A DNA stretch of 7,148 bases from UBA5359 sp028699365 [NCBI: bacterium] (GTDB lineage: Bacteria; UBP13; UBA5359), in contig JAQVUQ010000139.1 of assembly GCA_028699365.1 (NCBI GenBank), positions 1-7,148 on the forward strand, read 5' to 3'. Position 1 is the first letter of the stretch, and each line of letters opens with the position of its first letter. This document shows, in pieces, positions 1 through 6,102 of the stretch. The translations under genes were made by a program, and so were the position numbers. The notes below the pieces were generated by a model. That model saw nothing but the letters and a program-made list of their open reading frames with translations. It was not told the origin of the DNA and did no database searches.

Positions 1-48
1 TTTTCTTGGCGAGGTGAAGAAGTAAGTTTTTACCCTACAACTTTCTGA
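1..48 (+). other. Possible tail of an upstream gene (very uncertain)
   Basis: Frame 1 is open from the left edge to a TGA at 46-48 (15 codons, reading FSWRGEEVSFYPTTF). A GC-rich hairpin follows 11 bases later, which is the arrangement expected at the end of a gene. Frame 2 is also open for 8 codons before a TAA at 23-25, so the choice is weak. The stretch is too short to name a family. Confidence 0.2.
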
Positions 49-59
49 CATTCCACTAA

Positions 60-93
60 GGCCGCTATCCCGCTTCTCAAGCGGGATACGGCC
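60..93 (+). terminator. GC-rich hairpin, candidate terminator of an upstream gene
   Basis: The left arm GGCCG-C-TATCCCGCTT (60-75) pairs with AAGCGGGATACGGCC (79-93). This gives a 15-bp stem with one bulged C (65) and a 3-base loop. The 3' side continues TTGCTTG, which has only a weak T-run, so this is an imperfect intrinsic terminator at best. It could also be a processing or stabilising stem. Confidence 0.4.
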
Positions 94-180
94 TTGCTTG
101 CCTCCGCTTTGCTGCCAAAGTCAGGATATGTATTATATACCATAGGCTCGGTATGTATGTCAATAACCTTACACATGGCA

Positions 181-230
181 TATCAAGTTTAATAATATGG
201 CTATCCTGTTATGCTACATGCAACTTGATA
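181..230. repeat. Short inverted repeat in the upstream non-coding region
   Basis: TATCAAGTT (181-189) is matched by AACTTGATA (222-230) as a perfect 9-bp inverted repeat with a 32-base AT-rich spacer. It lies in the non-coding leader ahead of the operon and may be a second type of protein-binding site, a weak stem, or chance. The rest of 94-270 is AT-rich, and I see no gene in it. Confidence 0.35.
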
Positions 231-269
231 CTGCAGCCGTTTATAGTCCTTTATCTCAGATAATAAGCC

Positions 270-319
270 TCTCTATATATGTAATACATTTATAGATAAA
301 TGTATTACATATATAGAGA
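270..319. promoter_or_regulatory. Long perfect palindrome carrying two TGTATTACA operator cores
   Basis: Bases 270-293 and 296-319 are perfect reverse complements (24 bp per arm, 2-base centre AG). Each arm holds one copy of the 9-mer TGTATTACA: at 280-288 on the minus strand and at 301-309 on the plus strand. The core centres are 21 bp apart, about two helical turns, so two regulator dimers could sit on the same face of the DNA. The site lies about 100 bp upstream of the operator that overlaps the operon promoter, a spacing compatible with looping. I infer that it is an auxiliary operator for the GntR/LacI regulator encoded at 4907-6016. A cruciform or an RNA hairpin is the alternative reading. 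Confidence 0.65.
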
Positions 320-368
320 TTTAACATTTTCACGGGTAGCTTGCAAAGACAGCTAGGCCTATTTTTCC

Positions 369-397
369 TTGACAGCAAGCGCAGATTAATATACATT
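369..397 (+). promoter_or_regulatory. Sigma-A-type promoter of the glycosidase-like operon
   Basis: A perfect -35 box TTGACA (369-374) is followed, after a 17-base spacer, by TACATT (392-397), which matches the TATAAT consensus at four of six positions. The start point would fall near 403-405, inside the palindromic operator at 396-414. The 5' leader would then be about 65 bases long before the ATG at 470. Confidence 0.6.
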
Positions 398-414
398 ATT
401 TGTATTACAAATAA
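396..414. promoter_or_regulatory. Operator overlapping the operon transcription start
   Basis: TTATTTGTATTACAAATAA is a perfect palindrome with 9-bp arms around one central base, and its core TGTATTACA is at 401-409. It covers the predicted start site and the edge of the -10 box, a typical position for repression by blocking polymerase. The outer half-sites ATTTGTA/TACAAAT resemble those I recall for AraR, a GntR/LacI chimera, in Bacillus. The matching regulator gene lies in the same cluster. Confidence 0.65.
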
Positions 415-469
415 AAATGGACAGGTATATACTATCCATATTACGTTAAGAGACGGGAGATACTGTCTG

Positions 470-2587
470 ATGGAAGAGTTCAAATTGCGTCGCAGGAGGC
501 TGTTCTTTGACTGGCATATGCCGGACTTCCTGCCGGAGGTCAAGCTCGATACGGATTACTTTATAGATAAGGCGGTCGAAATAGGCAGCGAGTCCATAGA
601 TTTTATGGGCAGAAGCGCCTTCGGCAACTGCCTCTATCCCTCCAAAGCCGGCCGATCCAATAAAGCCATTCCCGGCGACGGTGACATCTTCGGCAAAGTC
701 TGCCGGGCAGCCAAAGCCAGAGGTCTCGAATTTATCGCCTATTTCAATATGACCCTGAACGATGCCCTTGCCGCGGAACATCCTGATTGGCTGCAGGTAG
801 ACAAAGACGGTAATCCGGCCAACTTTGAGAATTACGCCACCTTCTGCCTCAACTCACCGTACAGAGAGCTGTCATACCGGCATATAGAGGAGATAGCTTT
901 GCAATTCGAGGTGGACGGGTTCAACCTGGATATGCAGTACTTTCATCCTTACGGCTGTTTTTGCAAATGGTGCAAAGCAGCCTTTAAGGAGAAATTCGGA
1001 TACGACCTTGACCCTGACCGATTTGATCGGCCTGAGAACTGGCTGGATCTCTTCACCTTCAGGCGGGAATCCCGAAAAGATCTTATACTGGGAGCCAAGC
1101 AGCACGGCGACGCCGTCAGACCCAATCTGGCCTGGACCTGGAACCACTCAGGTATGTTCAGTGACAATCCGGAGCTTGATGCTCACGCTACGTTCATTGC
1201 TTGTGAGGCCCACCCACCGAGGTACTTCGGCACTATCGCCACGGCCAAATGGATGCAATCCTCCGGCAAGCCGTTTGAATTCTGGATGCCGGAAGGCATC
1301 GGCAGTTGGGGTGACTGGACCATCACCACGGAAGGCACCCTGAAGGGAATGTGCGCCGTAGCCCTGGCACACGGAGGCTCCATCGCCTTCAATCATGTCG
1401 CCCCTCCCTGCGGTGATTACGCCGGTCGGGTATTCCCCGGCGTCTACGACATGCTGAAGCAGGTAATGGACTGGATCAAAGAACGGGAAGACCTGTGTAT
1501 CAGCAGAAGCAGTGTGCCGGTAGTCGGCCTGCTTTATTCGGATAATACCCGGGCTATCCAGGAAGCGGCCGTGCTGGAAAAACAGAACAGTCCGGATAAA
1601 AACTACACCATCCCGGATTATGCCCTTGATTACACCAACTATATGACGGCGCAGAAGCTGCTGGCGGAGTGTCATCTGGTGCATGATTTCATCTATAACG
1701 AGAACTACCTGGACCGCCTGGAGGAATACGAAGCCGTTGTTCTTCCCAACACGGCTTTTGTGGATGACAAATCCGCCGACCGGATCAGGGAATACGTTGC
1801 GGCGGGCGGTAACGTGCTGGCTACATATACTACATCACTGTCCGACAGCACCTCCAGACAGAGAGATAACTTCCTGCTGGCCGACCTCTTCGGAGCGGAT
1901 TTTTCAGAGTGGTCGCCCTATTCCGTAGCCTATATAGACCGCTTCCGGGAAGGCTTCGGCGAGAAGCTGCCCGACCTGCCTATACTTGTAAAAGACACCG
2001 GCTACCAGCAAAACCCGGTGCATAAGGTCATCTACTGCAACTTACGTCCCGGAGCCAGAGCTCTGGCCTTCTTTACCGAGCCTGTGCTGGAATCGGATTG
2101 GAAGGCTGGACGGCACATCTACCACGACCATGCCCCGGCAGGGAAGCGCACTGATCGGCCGGCTGTAATCATTAACAGCTTCGGCAAGGGCAAGTGCGTC
2201 TTCATGCCCTTCCCCATTATTCAGACATATGACTTCCGCCCTGCCCCCTGGCAGAGAACCATGATCCTGGATGCCTTCTCCACGATGGGAGTGCCCGGAA
2301 AGATACAGCTTGATGCGCCTTACGCCATACATGCCTCAGCCGTTACGGATGAAGAAGGCTGGCTTATACATCTGGTGCGCCTGCAGCAGGAGACGGGCTC
2401 CATGTTCCTGGACACCACCAGCCCGTCCGGCCGGGTAACCTGCACCATCCGCCCGCCCTGGGAGACACAAGGTGTGGAGAATGCTCTCACCGGTGAAGTC
2501 CTGGATTACAGCCGGTCGGGAGAAGCCCTGTCGTTTATCGTGCCCCAGGTAACGGATCACGAGATAATCAGAGTAAGAAGAGAGTAA
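470..2587 (+). CDS. Glycosidase-like TIM-barrel protein with beta-galactosidase-trimerisation-like domain
   Basis: The 705-residue protein has no signal peptide or membrane segment, so it is probably cytoplasmic. Residues 1-340 look like a TIM barrel of the 'hypothetical glycosyl hydrolase 6'/fucosidase-like kind. Landmarks are FNMTLNDA (92-99), HPDWLQVDKDG (104-114), VDGFNLDMQYF (148-158), a cysteine cluster C163-F-C165-K-W-C168, and FIACEAH (242-248). Residues 350-600 resemble the flavodoxin/GATase-like trimerisation domain of GH42 beta-galactosidases, with EAVVLPNTAFVDD and REYVAAGGNVLATY. The last ~95 residues look like a beta-strand domain. D154 matches the place of a catalytic Asp at the end of strand 4 in fucosidase-like barrels; E246 and E275 are candidate partners. 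These roles are inferred. The ATG at 470 is preferred over the TTG at 341 because the latter would put the promoter and operator inside the gene, and GGGAG lies at 455-459. It is the first gene of the operon. The substrate is unknown. Confidence 0.75.
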   Translation: MEEFKLRRRRLFFDWHMPDFLPEVKLDTDYFIDKAVEIGSESIDFMGRSAFGNCLYPSKAGRSNKAIPGDGDIFGKVCRAAKARGLEFIAYFNMTLNDALAAEHPDWLQVDKDGNPANFENYATFCLNSPYRELSYRHIEEIALQFEVDGFNLDMQYFHPYGCFCKWCKAAFKEKFGYDLDPDRFDRPENWLDLFTFRRESRKDLILGAKQHGDAVRPNLAWTWNHSGMFSDNPELDAHATFIACEAHPPRYFGTIATAKWMQSSGKPFEFWMPEGIGSWGDWTITTEGTLKGMCAVALAHGGSIAFNHVAPPCGDYAGRVFPGVYDMLKQVMDWIKEREDLCISRSSVPVVGLLYSDNTRAIQEAAVLEKQNSPDKNYTIPDYALDYTNYMTAQKLLAECHLVHDFIYNENYLDRLEEYEAVVLPNTAFVDDKSADRIREYVAAGGNVLATYTTSLSDSTSRQRDNFLLADLFGADFSEWSPYSVAYIDRFREGFGEKLPDLPILVKDTGYQQNPVHKVIYCNLRPGARALAFFTEPVLESDWKAGRHIYHDHAPAGKRTDRPAVIINSFGKGKCVFMPFPIIQTYDFRPAPWQRTMILDAFSTMGVPGKIQLDAPYAIHASAVTDEEGWLIHLVRLQQETGSMFLDTTSPSGRVTCTIRPPWETQGVENALTGEVLDYSRSGEALSFIVPQVTDHEIIRVRRE

Positions 2588-2628
2588 ATTAGGATAAGAG
2601 GTCAGGCAAAAGAGAGGTAAGCAGCCTT

Positions 2629-3525
2629 ATGAAAAGAAGAGTAATGCTGGGTTTTGACATGGAGACGGACATAGGGAGCTGGACACCCTACTACGAAGGA
2701 CTGGTGCATGGCACTCCCAGGATACTGGAGGTGCTGGCACGCCATAATGCCGGGGCCACCTTCTTCTTTACCGGAGAGGCGGCACAGTTGCATCCGGAGA
2801 TAGTGGCCATGGTGGATGAAGCCGGCCATGAAACAGGCTGCCATACCCTCTACCATGAGACCATAGGAGATGAACTATTCTCCATCCCCGGAGTCAGGCC
2901 GGTGCTGCCGGAGGAGTGCTATCACCGCATAGAGGTGGCTACCGATGTAGTGCAGCAGGTCCTGGGCAAGAAGATCGTCTCCTTCCGTGCTCCCAGACTG
3001 TGGGGCAGCACGGCCATGGTCAACGCTCTGGAGGATCTGGGATATATAGCCGATGCCTCCTACCCCATGTATTACTACCGGGACAGGTTAACGCCCTATC
3101 ATCCCAGCCGTGAGGACTGGACTAAAGAAGGGGATATGAAGATCCTGGAGATACCCAACTTTGCCGATATGACCATGGAGAGCACCGATCAGTATGGCAG
3201 AGACAGGGATCAATGGCCCCTCTTCCGCACTGAAGGAGCGGAAGCCCTGATGAAGCATGTGGACAGTATGCTGGCTATGTATGAGAGTAAAGGTCTTGAT
3301 GCCGTCATCTGCCTCTACCTGCATCCCTGGGAGTTCCACGAGATGCCGCAGGGGATCATCCACTATGGAGAAGGAGCGGTGCTGCCGGATCCCTTTATAG
3401 TCAAGAACTGCGGCGAGCCCGCCGTCAAGGAACTGGACAGCCTGATGGGAATGCTGGCAGAACGCGGTGCCGCCTTTGCAGGCGCCGGGCAACTGGCCAA
3501 AAATAGACTGAAGGCTGAAGACTGA
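2629..3525 (+). CDS. Polysaccharide deacetylase (NodB/CE4, PuuE/PgdA-like) family protein
   Basis: The 298-residue cytoplasmic-looking protein belongs to the NodB-homology superfamily, whose metal-dependent members remove acetyl groups from amino sugars or open imide rings as in PuuE allantoinase. Visible motifs, in order, are FDMETD (9-14) in place of TFDDG; TFFFTGEAA (44-52); the metal-binding pair in CHTLYH (H72, H76); SFRAPR (118-123, R120); DASYP (142-146); and LYLHPWEF (229-236, H232). The FD-x-E start, the RAPR motif and the HPWEF ending fit the PuuE/HpPgdA-like branch better than secreted chitin or peptidoglycan deacetylases. The absence of a signal peptide also supports an intracellular small-molecule substrate. 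AGAGAGG at 2611-2617 precedes the ATG. The gene starts 41 bases after the glycosidase-like gene with no terminator between, so co-transcription is likely. The final codons lie inside a heptamer repeat. Confidence 0.8.
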   Translation: MKRRVMLGFDMETDIGSWTPYYEGLVHGTPRILEVLARHNAGATFFFTGEAAQLHPEIVAMVDEAGHETGCHTLYHETIGDELFSIPGVRPVLPEECYHRIEVATDVVQQVLGKKIVSFRAPRLWGSTAMVNALEDLGYIADASYPMYYYRDRLTPYHPSREDWTKEGDMKILEIPNFADMTMESTDQYGRDRDQWPLFRTEGAEALMKHVDSMLAMYESKGLDAVICLYLHPWEFHEMPQGIIHYGEGAVLPDPFIVKNCGEPAVKELDSLMGMLAERGAAFAGAGQLAKNRLKAED

Positions 3526-3644
3526 AGGCTGAAGTAGAACGCTCAGGTTTAATTGTCAGCCTTGATTAAGCTTGAGATGTAAGCTTGGATAAAACTAAAG
3601 AAGTCTGCCTGAGCGTAACTACTAATAGCCTTCAGTCTTCAGCC
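3507..3644. repeat. Heptamer repeats with a matching inverted copy (foldable, MITE-like spacer)
   Basis: ACTGAAGGCTGAAG occurs twice in tandem (3507-3520, 3521-3534), built from CTGAAGR-type heptamers. GGCTGAAGACTGAAGGCT (3513-3530) is the exact reverse complement of 3627-3644, an 18-bp inverted repeat 96 bases apart. Inside it, AGTAG (3533-3537) can pair with CTACT (3619-3623), and ACGCTCAGG (3539-3547) with CCTGAGCGT (3608-3616). The whole spacer can therefore fold into one long interrupted stem. The deacetylase stop codon (3523-3525) lies within the left arm. The pattern resembles a dispersed intergenic repeat or a small non-autonomous element that landed at the gene end. It could also act as an RNA structure separating the expression of the two genes. 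No convincing promoter was found in this gap. Confidence 0.6.
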
Positions 3645-3675
3645 AAAAAAGCTAATTTAAGAGGAGGAAGAAATA

Positions 3676-4836
3676 ATGCTAACTATACCCGCAGAAGAAT
3701 TCAAATTACGCCAGAAGAGGGCGCAGGAGATGGTCAGAGAGGCAGGACTTGATGCCCTGCTGGTGCACAGCCATGAGGCTGACTTCGCCAATGCCAGATA
3801 TCTGTCCGATTACTGGCCAATCTTCGAAAGCGCCGGAGTGGTCATCCAGTCCGAGGGCGATCCCATGCTGATAATAGGCCCCGAGAGCGAGACCTTTGCC
3901 AGGGATCACAGCACCATACCGGATATCAAGAAGATACTTTACTACAGGGAGGCCGCAGAGCCGGATTACCCCGATATAGTCATAGACAGCTTTGAAGAGG
4001 TCTTTGCCTCCGTCAACAACGGCAAAGGAGTAAAGAAGCTGGGTATAGCCGGCTGGACAGCCATGCCCATATCCGTCTATGAAGCCCTGAGAAACGCTCT
4101 GCCCGGTGTGGAGATAGTCAAGGCGGACGATATCATGTATCGCTTGAGAATGATCAAGAGCGATAACGAGATAGCAGTGCTCAAGGAAGCCTTCAAGGTA
4201 TGCGAGACGGCGGTGGAAGCGGTGCTTAGCGGCATGAAGCCCGGCATGACGGAGCTGCAGGTAGTGGGCATAGCCCAGGAAGCCATGTATCGTAATGGAG
4301 CAGAGTATGAAGCCCATCCCACTTATGTGCTCTCCGGCATCAACAGCTCACACGCCATAGGACGTCCCACCTACAGAGTATTACAGACGGGAGATCTGGT
4401 GCAGCTGAATATCGGAGCCAGGGTAGCCGGCTATTCCCCCAGCATAGGGCTGCCGGTATGTGTAGGCAAGATGGATGCAGCCATGAAGGATCTGGTATCC
4501 TTCGGCCTTGAAGCCCACCATAAGACGATGGAGTGGATGAAGGCCGGCATCCCGGCCGGAGAGGTAGCTCGCAACTTCTTCGATTACGTGGAGAAGAAAG
4601 GCTATGGAGATAACCTTCTTTACGGACCGTGCCATGGATTGGGCATGATAGAAGTTGAGCGTCCCTGGATGGAGAGCACCTCCACCTATCCGCTGCAGGA
4701 GAACATGACCTTCCAGGTGGATACTTACCTGTGCCGTCCCGAATACGGCCTCAGGTGGGAGAGCGGCGTGCGCATAACCGATACAGGTGTGGAGCAGTTC
4801 TCCGATAAATACAGGGGTATCTTTGAAATAGCTTGA
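3676..4836 (+). CDS. Creatinase-like M24 family hydrolase lacking the usual metal ligands
   Basis: The 386-residue protein has the full two-domain layout of M24 'pita-bread' enzymes: a creatinase N-terminal domain (about 8-150; KRAQEMVREAGLDALLV) and a catalytic domain (about 160-386; RMIKSDNEIAVLKEA). Aminopeptidase P members bind two metals through Asp, Asp, His, Glu, Glu. Here the aligned positions read N245 (LNIGARVAGY), S256, H320 (CHGLG), D349 (FQVD) and E362 (WES). Both bridging aspartates are therefore gone. Creatinase, a metal-free C-N hydrolase, also has Asn at the first position, and H226 (SSHAIG) sits near where creatinase has its catalytic His. A non-peptidase, possibly amidase- or amidinohydrolase-like role is inferred; automatic labels such as Xaa-Pro peptidase would mislead. 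GAGGAGG (3661-3667) is a strong ribosome site 8 bases before the ATG. It is probably the third gene of the operon. Confidence 0.82.
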   Translation: MLTIPAEEFKLRQKRAQEMVREAGLDALLVHSHEADFANARYLSDYWPIFESAGVVIQSEGDPMLIIGPESETFARDHSTIPDIKKILYYREAAEPDYPDIVIDSFEEVFASVNNGKGVKKLGIAGWTAMPISVYEALRNALPGVEIVKADDIMYRLRMIKSDNEIAVLKEAFKVCETAVEAVLSGMKPGMTELQVVGIAQEAMYRNGAEYEAHPTYVLSGINSSHAIGRPTYRVLQTGDLVQLNIGARVAGYSPSIGLPVCVGKMDAAMKDLVSFGLEAHHKTMEWMKAGIPAGEVARNFFDYVEKKGYGDNLLYGPCHGLGMIEVERPWMESTSTYPLQENMTFQVDTYLCRPEYGLRWESGVRITDTGVEQFSDKYRGIFEIA

Positions 4837-4860
4837 CACGGTATTTAGGCTTGGTATATA
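4833..4860 (+). promoter_or_regulatory. Promoter of the regulator gene
   Basis: TTGACA (4833-4838) and TATATA (4855-4860) are separated by 16 bases. The -35 box overlaps the TGA stop (4834-4836) of the M24 gene. The start site would be near 4867, about 10 bases before the operator core at 4877-4885. TATAGT at 4857-4862 with an 18-base spacer is an alternative -10 box. Confidence 0.6.
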
Positions 4861-4875
4861 GTTCATGTATAGATA

Positions 4876-4888
4876 ATGTATTACAAAT
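4876..4888. promoter_or_regulatory. Operator in front of the regulator gene (autoregulation)
   Basis: ATGTATTACAAAT contains the same TGTATTACA core (4877-4885) as the three copies ahead of the operon, with a good right half-site TACAAAT and a weaker left half. It lies just downstream of the predicted start site and 19 bases upstream of the ATG, so a bound repressor would block its own transcription. The ribosome site AAGGAT follows at 4892-4897. Confidence 0.6.
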
Positions 4889-4906
4889 TGCAAGGATACA
4901 CATGAT

Positions 4907-6016
4907 ATGAAAGGGAAGAAAACTATCAACGGCTCCGAGTCACTGCCGCAAAGAATCAAAGCGGATATTCTTACGCGTCTCGCTTCCGGGTGGCTGATGC
5001 CCCATGCCAAATTCCCATCAGAGCAGAGCATTGCCGATGAATACGGCGTAAGCCGTATAACCGCCCGGCATGCCATACTGGATTTGATAAACGAAGGAGT
5101 GCTGACCAGAGAATCCCGTAAAGGCACTTATGTTGCGGAGATTGAGGAAAAAGCTACTGTTTCGGATAGTAAAGAGCTGAACGCCGTACTGCTTATAGTT
5201 CCTGACCTTGGTATATCCTACTATTACAGAGTGATAGACGGTATATATACAACACTCCGTCGAAGCGGCTACGACATCGTTCTGCGTCTGACATCCGATG
5301 ATTCTCTTCTGGAGCGAAGTTACCTGGAAACCGCTGAAAGCATGGGTATAAAAGGCGTCATTCTCATAGGCCAGACATACACCGGCATAAATGTCGATGC
5401 CATTAGAAATATTAATGCGCGATTGCCTTTCGTAATGCTGGATATAAGCATCGATGAAGCCGGCTGTGATACTGTGCATAGTGATGACGTACATGGTGCC
5501 TACCTGGTAACAAAGCACCTTATTGAATTGGGGCATCGAAGAATAGCACATCTGTCAGCGGTTGACGATCGCCTTGCCGGTTATACGCAGGCGCTGGAGG
5601 AGAAGGGGTTAGCTTACGATCCCGAGCTTGTGCGGCAAACCCATTGGTCTGTGGAAGAGGGCTACAGCGAAACATATAAGCTTATGCGGAACAACCGTGA
5701 CGTAACCGCTGTTTTTGCCGCAAACGATGCGCTGGCAGCCGGTGCCTACAAAGCTCTCGTAGATTTGGGTCTTTCAGTACCGGGCCAGGTTGCTCTTGCC
5801 GGTTATGGCGATACCAGCATGGCCAAACATGCTGCTGTTCCACTTACCACAGTTAACCAGGAACCGGTCAAGGCCGGTCATGAAGCTGCCAGACTGCTGA
5901 TAGAGAAGATGCTGCTTATCCGGCCTCTAAGTGCGGTTGAGAATATAGTGGTGCCGGTCAGACTTGTCGTACGTCAGTCGTGCGGCATAAAAGAAGCGCT
6001 TGAAATAGCAAAATAG
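4907..6016 (+). CDS. GntR/LacI-type transcriptional regulator (AraR-like architecture)
   Basis: The 369-residue protein has a GntR winged helix (about 14-77): FPSEQSIADEYGVSRITARHAI, with recognition helix around 47-57, and a wing ending RKGTYV. A LacI/periplasmic-binding-protein-like effector domain follows (about 92-360), with landmarks LNAVLLIVPD, GVILIG, HLIELGHRRIAHLS, FAANDALAAGAYKAL and VALAGYGDTSMA, then a C-terminal LTTVNQEP segment. This combination is typical of AraR-like repressors that bind a sugar and leave DNA when induced. The usual partner of this GntR type is a TGTA-N-TACA palindrome, exactly what lies before this gene and the operon. It has its own promoter and starts 70 bases after the M24 gene, with AAGGAT at 4892-4897 upstream of the ATG. 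The effector is unknown. I do not call it araR because no arabinose genes are visible. Confidence 0.88.
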   Translation: MKGKKTINGSESLPQRIKADILTRLASGWLMPHAKFPSEQSIADEYGVSRITARHAILDLINEGVLTRESRKGTYVAEIEEKATVSDSKELNAVLLIVPDLGISYYYRVIDGIYTTLRRSGYDIVLRLTSDDSLLERSYLETAESMGIKGVILIGQTYTGINVDAIRNINARLPFVMLDISIDEAGCDTVHSDDVHGAYLVTKHLIELGHRRIAHLSAVDDRLAGYTQALEEKGLAYDPELVRQTHWSVEEGYSETYKLMRNNRDVTAVFAANDALAAGAYKALVDLGLSVPGQVALAGYGDTSMAKHAAVPLTTVNQEPVKAGHEAARLLIEKMLLIRPLSAVENIVVPVRLVVRQSCGIKEALEIAK

Positions 6017-6045
6017 CCTTGGGTTCTGCGGTTTCAGGTTTAGAA

Positions 6046-6082
6046 AAAAGGCCTCCCGTCGCGTTGTGACGGGAGGCCTTTT
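6046..6082. terminator. Bidirectional intrinsic terminator between convergent genes
   Basis: AAAA-GGCCTCCCGTC (6046-6060) pairs perfectly with GACGGGAGGCC-TTTT (6068-6082) around a 7-base loop. The GC stem is 11 bp and continues into A-T pairs. The T-run on the plus strand (6079-6082) ends transcription of the regulator gene. The run of six As (6044-6049) is the T-run for the gene arriving on the minus strand. Confidence 0.9.
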
Positions 6083-6102
6083 GTGTATCTATTTTACCCG
6101 GC

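Noticed and set aside
341-469. TTG start at 341 adding 43 residues to the glycosidase-like protein
   Set aside because: The extension would contain the TTGACA promoter and the 396-414 operator. Its sequence does not look like part of the barrel, and the ATG at 470 has a ribosome site.
470-511. Similar N-termini EEFKLRRRR (gene at 470) and EEFKLRQKR (gene at 3676)
   Set aside because: The match is about nine residues, the folds differ, and such a start is common in M24 proteins. There is no sign of a shared domain or recombination.
3068-3076. Near-match to the operator core (TGTATTACT) inside the deacetylase gene, and AGTATTACA at 4377-4385 inside the M24 gene
   Set aside because: Each has one mismatch, lies in coding sequence and lacks the flanking half-site bases, so chance is the simpler explanation.
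3645-3650. The A-run after the spacer repeat as part of an intrinsic terminator
   Set aside because: It is an A-run on the plus strand, and for minus-strand transcription it would lie before the hairpin rather than after it, so it does not form a terminator in either direction.
3706-4317. Long minus-strand open frames, here and at 4381-5127 and 5018-5551
   Set aside because: They are antisense to well-supported genes with clear family motifs and look like by-products of codon use. Their translations show no domain pattern.
4907-6016. Calling the regulator AraR and the cluster an arabinose operon
   Set aside because: The architecture and operator resemble AraR, but no arabinose isomerase, kinase or arabinosidase is present and the effector cannot be read from the sequence.
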